From Chara braunii (taxonomy: Eukaryota > Streptophyta > Charophyceae > Charales > Characeae), in contig BFEA01000061.1 of assembly GCA_003427395.1 (NCBI GenBank), forward strand, positions 2,368,858 to 2,392,137: 23,280 nucleotides of DNA, given 5' to 3'. The position numbers and the translations under genes are program-made. Below the pieces are notes generated by a model. The model had not been told where the DNA came from, searched no databases, and saw only the letters and a list, made by a program, of their open reading frames with translations. This document shows positions 18,789 through 23,280 of the stretch, piece after piece. Each line of letters begins with the position of its first letter. Within the stretch, counting starts at the first letter, position 1.

Positions 18789-19411
18789 CCCAGTCGGTCA
18801 TTGAGTTTTCCGGCCTCAGTGCTTGCTGCAGTGTGACTTGCTTCGACATTGTGTTCGAGAATCCAAGACTTCGACTTTGAGACTTTGCCACTTTGTGTCT
18901 GCGTCCGTCGAATCGCGTCGAGTCCGTGTCGAGTGGAGTGAGCGTGTGTGTGCTTGCTCTCACTCTCCCTCTCTCTCTCTCTCGGCCTCCTTGCGCCACG
19001 TTGTCGGACCAAATACCGTTACAAGGGTATTTGGCCATGTTTTTGCAGTTGACACAACGGCGACATCGGCTACTATGAAAGGGTCAGTCTAGAATGGAAA
19101 GGGATGTGCGCGCTTTGGCGTGACCCTTGAACGATTTCCTCGGCCATTGATGCCGGGGCGATTTGGCGAAAAAATTTCGAGCGTATGCGCGCGCACTATT
19201 ATGACGCGCTTTGTGATGGTTAGAATCGGTAGTAATACCCTCCGACCGAGAAGGTCGAGGGGTTGATTGGGTTAGTGTTGTGTCGGGGGCACCTACGACA
19301 CACTCTGAGACTTGGGCTGGTACCTGTCTATGTGCCGGTACTGGTCCTCTAAAAATACTAACTTTTGTTCGGCCTCGGGTACCTGAAACATCTACCTTAG
19401 TGTGGTACCGG

Positions 19412-19811
19412 CCGAACGACTACATGAGGGTTTTCCCACAACGACCCTCAAAGTTACGACTTCCCGATTACGATTCGTTTCGGGGACAAAGACACCGTCG
19501 TCGTAGTAGACCGTACGGTTCCTGATACCACCATGACTGTCGGAACCCCCCGCTGTCACGTCTCATTCGATGTCATGCACTTAATGTGCGACATCGTTTT
19601 GGGAACACCGTGGCTGGACCGCTACATGCCATACTCGTTCCACCCCAACTTCATCCGCCTTACCAACCCGCCTGACACAAACATTCCCTCTCTCCCCTAT
19701 CCCCCCTCCCCAAGCTCCATCACCGCGCACCAATTCCTTCACATGGCTCATACGTACCCTGACTTTACCTACTATTGCCCGCGGCGAGGGGTTGAGCCCA
19801 CACAAAGGTGA
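19412..19811 (+). pseudogene. C-terminal half of the Ty3-like aspartic protease
   Basis: The frame containing GDKDTVVVVDRTVPDTTMTV and DIVLGTPWL (19593-19616) matches the second half of retrotransposon proteases, where an (I/V)LG.xWL element closes the fold. One TGA (19425-19427) lies near its start. A Pro-rich tail ends at a TGA at 19809-19811. No reverse transcriptase follows, so pol is deleted or lies outside the window. Confidence 0.75.
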
Positions 19812-19823
19812 TAAAGGATCTAC

Positions 19824-19845
19824 ATCCTACCCTATTAGGTAGGAT
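19824..19845. repeat. 8-bp-stem hairpin
   Basis: atcctacc and ggtaggat pair perfectly around a 6-nt loop, shortly after the end of the protease frame. Confidence 0.75.
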
Positions 19846-20061
19846 ACGCGTCTGATCCAAAGGTGCGGCGGTTAGTCGGTTGAGTGGATACCGCTGGGGA
19901 CAACTCTTCAAATAGAAGACTTGCTCCTGCTACTTCCATCGTACGAGTTGGCCCAGTAGGTACCGCATCAAATTGCGACCTAGCGCATTCCGGGATTCAA
20001 TCTGAAGACGTCCCTGCCTGGACTAGCTCCATTTTAAGCAGCCCTATGGGGAGTTACATGC

Positions 20062-20135
20062 CTGACGGGGTCGATTTCGACCGCGCGATTGCGAGATCGC
20101 ACAACCAAAATTATCCGCTCAGCCGATTAGCATGG
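20062..20135 (-). ncRNA. tRNA-like / possible tRNA-derived SINE head
   Basis: On minus, CGGCTGAGCGG (20115-20125) resembles an RNA polymerase III A box. GGTCGAAATCGACC (20069-20082) resembles a T-arm or B box. They are 32 nt apart, as in a real tRNA. CATGC upstream and GCATG downstream could form a short acceptor stem. No clean cloverleaf or anticodon can be assigned by eye, so a degenerate SINE is more likely than a tRNA gene. Confidence 0.25.
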
Positions 20136-20169
20136 CCTACCAGCAAGGATGAAACACATAAATCGAGAA

Positions 20170-20262
20170 TGGTTCAATTTTTTTTTTAAATTCTACTCAG
20201 TTCGATTTCATTGGAAATCGAACCTGAGCCTGCTTCCCACAGAATCCTCGTTGAGCCATGAG
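20170..20262 (-). repeat. Second A/B-box-like segment with A-rich tail
   Basis: The minus strand shows TGGCTCAACGAGG, then GGTTCGATTTC inside a perfect 10-bp stem hairpin (20200-20209 with 20214-20223), then an A run (20178-20187). This order resembles a small tRNA-derived SINE, but the box spacing (21 nt) is short. Confidence 0.25.
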
Positions 20263-20280
20263 CAGGAATGAATGGGGGAG

Positions 20281-20300
20281 CCGTTGGCATAAGCCAACGG
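20281..20300. repeat. 8-bp-stem hairpin
   Basis: ccgttggc and gccaacgg pair perfectly around ataa. The surrounding 20224-20418 has no recognisable gene. Confidence 0.8.
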
Positions 20301-20424
20301 TCGAAGGCAAAAAAAAACACTAAGATAAGAGCATCATATGGCACGCTTGCAAGAGGCTCGGAGCTATAACTCCGGACAGTTTGGCTAGACGCTCGTTTTC
20401 AAGGCATTAGACCATGGGCTACCG

Positions 20425-20570
20425 TGGACCCGGACGGCAGACTAATCCGGACCCGGACCACCAGTCGGTCCGGTTGCGATCCGGACGTTTGCATTCCCGG
20501 ACCGTGCGGACCATGTCCGGATCGGTCCTGATGGTCTGGATCATCGTGTCCAGACTGGTCCGGATTGGAA
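20425..20570. repeat. CCGGAC / GTCCGG-rich cluster
   Basis: About ten occurrences of ccggac, gtccgga or one-base variants occur in both orientations within 150 bp. There is no fixed period. Confidence 0.75.
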
Positions 20571-20572
20571 AA

Positions 20573-20598
20573 TAATATATATATATATATATATATAT
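20573..20598. repeat. (AT)n microsatellite
   Basis: An uninterrupted AT array borders the C-rich minisatellite. Confidence 0.95.
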
Positions 20599-20599
20599 C

Positions 20600-21432
20600 C
20601 CGCTCCCCTTGTTTCGAACGTCCCCCCCCCCCTGCCCCCGTGTTGCGAACCTCCCTCCCACTTCTTCCGAACCTCCCTCACCCTTCTTCCGCACATTCCT
20701 CCCGCTACTTCCCACCCTCCCTCCCACGTCTTCCGAACCTCCCTCCCGCTTCTTCCGAACTTCCCTCCCCCTTGTTGGTGACCCGCTTCTTTCCAACCTC
20801 CCTCCCCCTTCTTCCGCACCTCCCTCTCGCTACTTCCAACCCTCCCTCCCACTTTTTCCGAACCTCACTCCCGCTTCTTCCGAACCTCTCTCCCCCTTGT
20901 TGGCGACCCTCCTCCCGCTTCTTCCGAACCTCCCTCCCCTTTCTTCCGCACCTCCCTCCTGCTACTTCCCACCCTCCCTCCTGAACCTCCCTCCCCCTTT
21001 TTGGCGACCCTCATCCCGCTTCTTCCGAACCTCCCTCCTGGTTCTTCCGAACCTCGCTCCCCCTTGTTGGCGACCCTCCTCCCGCTTCTTCATTCCCTCC
21101 CCCTTCTTCTCCACGTCCCTCCCGCTACTTCCCACCCTCCCTCCCACCTCTTCCGAACCTCCCTCCCGCTTCTTCCGAACCTCCCTCCCCCTTGTTGGCG
21201 ACCCTCCTCCCGCTTCTTCCGAACCTCCCTCCCCCTTGTTGGCGACCCTCCTCCCGCTTCTTCCNCCGCTTCTTCCGAACCTCCCTCCCCCTTGTTGGCG
21301 ACCCTCCTCCCGCTTCTTCCGAACCTCCCTCCCCCTTGTTGACGACCCTCCCTCCACCATGTTCCGAATCTCCCTCCCCCTTCTTCCCAACCTCCCTTAT
21401 GCTTCTTCTGAACGTACCTCCTCCACGTTCCG
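20600..21432 (+). repeat. C-rich minisatellite with higher-order units
   Basis: Basic units of roughly 20-24 bp are variants of gaacctccctcccgcttcttcc. They are combined with a ccccttgttggcgaccctcc variant into longer, repeatedly reused blocks. One N at 21265 may mark a collapsed array. The long Pro/Ser/Leu open frame on plus and the Gly/Arg/Glu frames on minus exist only because of the repeat and are not annotated as genes. Confidence 0.93.
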
Positions 21433-22100
21433 AATAATCTAAACATCCAAACCTAAAGAAGTACATACTGTGTTCAAAACTTTGCAAATGTACGAAAACG
21501 AACCACGATTCCGAAAGCAAAGGAATGAACGTAAAATGAACCAAGATTATGAAAGCGAAGGAATGAATGAATCCGAAGTTCCGAAGTAATTGAGGTTCCA
21601 AAGGTGAACAACTACATACTCTTATAAGAAGTTTGCAAACGAATGAAAAGTTTTGAAAACGAACCATGATTCTCTTTCGGACTTCTCTCCTTCCAAACCT
21701 CCCTCCCTTTCTTTTTCTGAACCTCCTTACCTCTTCTTCCGAACCTCCCTTCCATATTCCGAAGATTTCAAACGTCCGAACGTGAAGACGTCCATGATGT
21801 TGTCAAGACTTCGCAAATGAATCATAAAGATCCAAAACGAGCCCACCAATCTTCGTTCACAAAATCACAATGGAATAAAAAAGATTTGAAGTTCAAACCC
21901 TAAGCCTTCTTCCCATTCCGAACCTTCCTCCCCTTACTCCGAACCTGCCCCCCCCTCGTTGTTAAGAACCTCCTCTTGTTCCGAACCTCCGCCGCCTTGT
22001 TGCTAAGAACCTCCCCTTGTTCCGAACCTCCTCCCTCTCGTCGTTCCGAAGCTCCCTTTGTTTCCAGCCTCCCCCCTCTCGTTGTTCCGAACCACAACTC
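21433..22100 (+). repeat. Alternating A-rich spacers and C-rich blocks
   Basis: An A-rich spacer (about 21433-21670; motifs aaacatccaaacctaaagaagt, caaaactttgcaaatg, gaaaacgaacca) is followed by a C-rich block (21680-21755). A diverged second spacer follows (21760-21895; aaacgtccgaacgtgaagacgt, caagacttcgcaaatg), then a third C-rich block (21905-22100). The spacer is internally duplicated (gaaaacgaacca at about 21492 and 21656). Confidence 0.8.
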
Positions 22101-22320
22101 TCCACTATGGAATGAAAATCGAAGATATGGCAATGCATCTTTCTATTTCTAGCGGAAGCAGGGGAGGGACGCCCGAAACACCGAATGAAACCGTTATATT
22201 TAAACCACCAGTACCTCCGAGCCTATTTTTGCCAACCCTAAATTTCACTGCGCTCCGAGTTTTCCGAGCCTAGGTCCCACTCCATTTCTTTATGGTACTC
22301 TCACGGGGAAAAAAATAAAA
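22101..22320. other. Unassigned sequence
   Basis: Between two repeat regions. I see no gene, hairpin or family resemblance here. Confidence 0.5.
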
Positions 22321-22601
22321 AGGAAAAAAGAAAAGAAAAGTTGTGGCCGTGAAACTCACAAAAAAAAAGAAGGAAATAATGCTTTGGCCGTCAGTTGTAT
22401 ACATTCTTGGAAGTCGTAGTGTGAGTGTGCCCTCTGTGAGGGCATCTCAGCCCCGTGGTCAGGTTGTCAGATTCCAAACAAAAAAAAAAAAAAAAAAAAA
22501 AAAGAACACGGATTCGGCTGTAAAAATGGAAAGATACATTCCCGTAAGTGTCAGTGTGAGCAGGGTTACAATCCTCTGAGCTCAACCCCGTGGCTAGGTT
22601 G

Positions 22602-22634
<33 letters not shown>

Positions 22635-22990
22635 ACGTATTCGGCCGTGAAAATGGCTGGATACGTTCCTCTAAGTGCCAGTGTGACGAGGGTTACAATC
22701 CTCTGAGGGAACACAAACCGAGTAGATCACGGATTTAGACTGTCATATTCCAGAAACAAAAAAAAAAGAAGAAACGGAAACACGGATTCGACCGTGAAAA
22801 TGGCTGGATACATCAGGGTTACAATGCTCTGAGGAAACACAACCAGCGCAGATCACAGATTCCGCCCTGCCTCATTGGCAGGGGACTCATAATAAACAAA
22901 CAAGAGAAGAAAGAAAAAACCAACGAGTTTCAGAATGTGACCGTCTTTGCTGTAGGATGCATTCTGTAGAGGAAGACTGTGAGCACGACC
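22321..22990 (+). repeat. A-tract minisatellite, four to five diverged units of about 110-150 bp
   Basis: Each unit holds an A tract (about 22360, 22480-22503, 22601-22632, 22757), an acacg-attcg-ccgt-aaaatgg core, ggatac-tt, and agtgtgag...gagggttacaatcctctgag. The last unit (about 22900-22990) is the most diverged. The cagtgtga and gccct strings recall the terminal motif of the foldback element at the left of the window. Confidence 0.85.
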
Positions 22991-23175
22991 TCCTAGACTG
23001 CCCTGCCCGACATCATTCCAGTACATAAGTTTTTTTTTTTTTCCTTTTTCTTTCAAGCGTGGGCAAAAAAAAACTAAGATTTATGGGACTCGCCGACCCT
23101 GGGTCCCACCATCGATTGCTTCGGGGACAGACCAATACATTTTAATTTCCCAACACTGGCAGAGGTACTACTAGT
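22991..23175. other. Unassigned sequence with T run
   Basis: It contains a T-rich run near 23030 and no recognisable gene. Confidence 0.5.
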
Positions 23176-23189
23176 GGTTTAAGAGGAAG

Positions 23190-23201
23190 TCTCTCTCTCT
23201 G

Positions 23202-23245
<44 letters not shown>

Positions 23246-23249
23246 CCTC

Positions 23250-23280
<31 letters not shown>
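23190..23280. repeat. (CT)n microsatellite at window edge
   Basis: CT arrays with a gagt and a ttctccctcccc interruption run off the right end of the window. Confidence 0.95.

Larger units (their letters stand above)
17981..19411 (+). mobile_element. 1.43-kb insertion splitting the protease; LTR-like, possibly a solo LTR
   Basis: ACCGG occurs at 17976-17980 and again at 19407-19411. Removing 17981-19411 puts the two protease halves in the same frame, which supports these boundaries and a 5-bp duplication as made by LTR-element integrases. The interior has no clear protein, but it contains module B, resembling the leader region of the host element, so it may be a solo LTR of a related family. 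The ends are not the usual TG...CA, which counts against that reading. Confidence 0.6.

Noticed and set aside
17978-19521. CGGTTC as the target duplication of the protease insertion
   Set aside because: Coding sequence of the protease already resumes upstream of 19516, and this choice leaves the halves out of frame. ACCGG fits better.
20609-21442. 277-residue Pro/Ser/Leu-rich plus-strand protein
   Set aside because: It is fully explained by the C-rich minisatellite, which is open in several frames on both strands.

Overview
The window looks like repeat-rich nuclear DNA of a eukaryote, most likely a plant or streptophyte green alga. A charophyte such as Chara is a guess from the overall style, not something the sequence proves. 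I see no cellular housekeeping gene. Nearly everything interpretable is decayed transposon sequence, satellite or microsatellite, plus one assembly gap (11062-11986).

Layout. 1-1330: microsatellite, a short direct repeat, and a foldback element with long inverted arms around a tandem array of its own 37-bp terminal motif. 1430-1684: a second, smaller inverted repeat. 1836-3251 (minus): a coherent reading frame I do not recognise, directly downstream of a Helitron Rep-helicase. 3440-6576 (minus): that RepHel gene, with HUH motif, tyrosine motif and Pif1-type helicase motifs in order, broken by ten in-frame stops and three frameshifts. 6577-10638 (minus): a GC-rich hAT-type transposase (BED finger, DUF659-like region, hAT dimerisation region), mostly in one frame, joined without a visible boundary to the truncated Helitron. 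10657-10740: palindromic motifs next to the transposase 5' end. 10872-12113: CT repeat, gap, GT repeat.

12125-13250: tandem repeats and unassigned DNA. 13255-19811 (plus): a Ty3-like LTR retrotransposon remnant with an LTR- or leader-like module, a pyrimidine-rich and then AT-rich leader, gag, and aspartic protease. It has collected at least four nested insertions: two copies of one MITE family with perfect 8-bp target duplications, a near-perfect 317-bp foldback element that splits the gag zinc knuckle (5-bp duplication), and a 1.43-kb LTR-like insertion that splits the protease (5-bp duplication). No reverse transcriptase or integrase follows.

19812-23280: hairpins and possible tRNA-derived SINEs, a CCGGAC-rich cluster, a C-rich minisatellite with higher-order structure, an A-tract minisatellite, and a CT microsatellite at the edge.

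The genes do not form a working pathway. The window is a stratigraphy of transposition. The most novel items are the unknown Helitron-adjacent ORF, the Helitron/hAT junction, a Lys-rich in-frame stretch inside the Rep domain, and the nested insertions, whose excision frames can be checked directly against the host reading frame.
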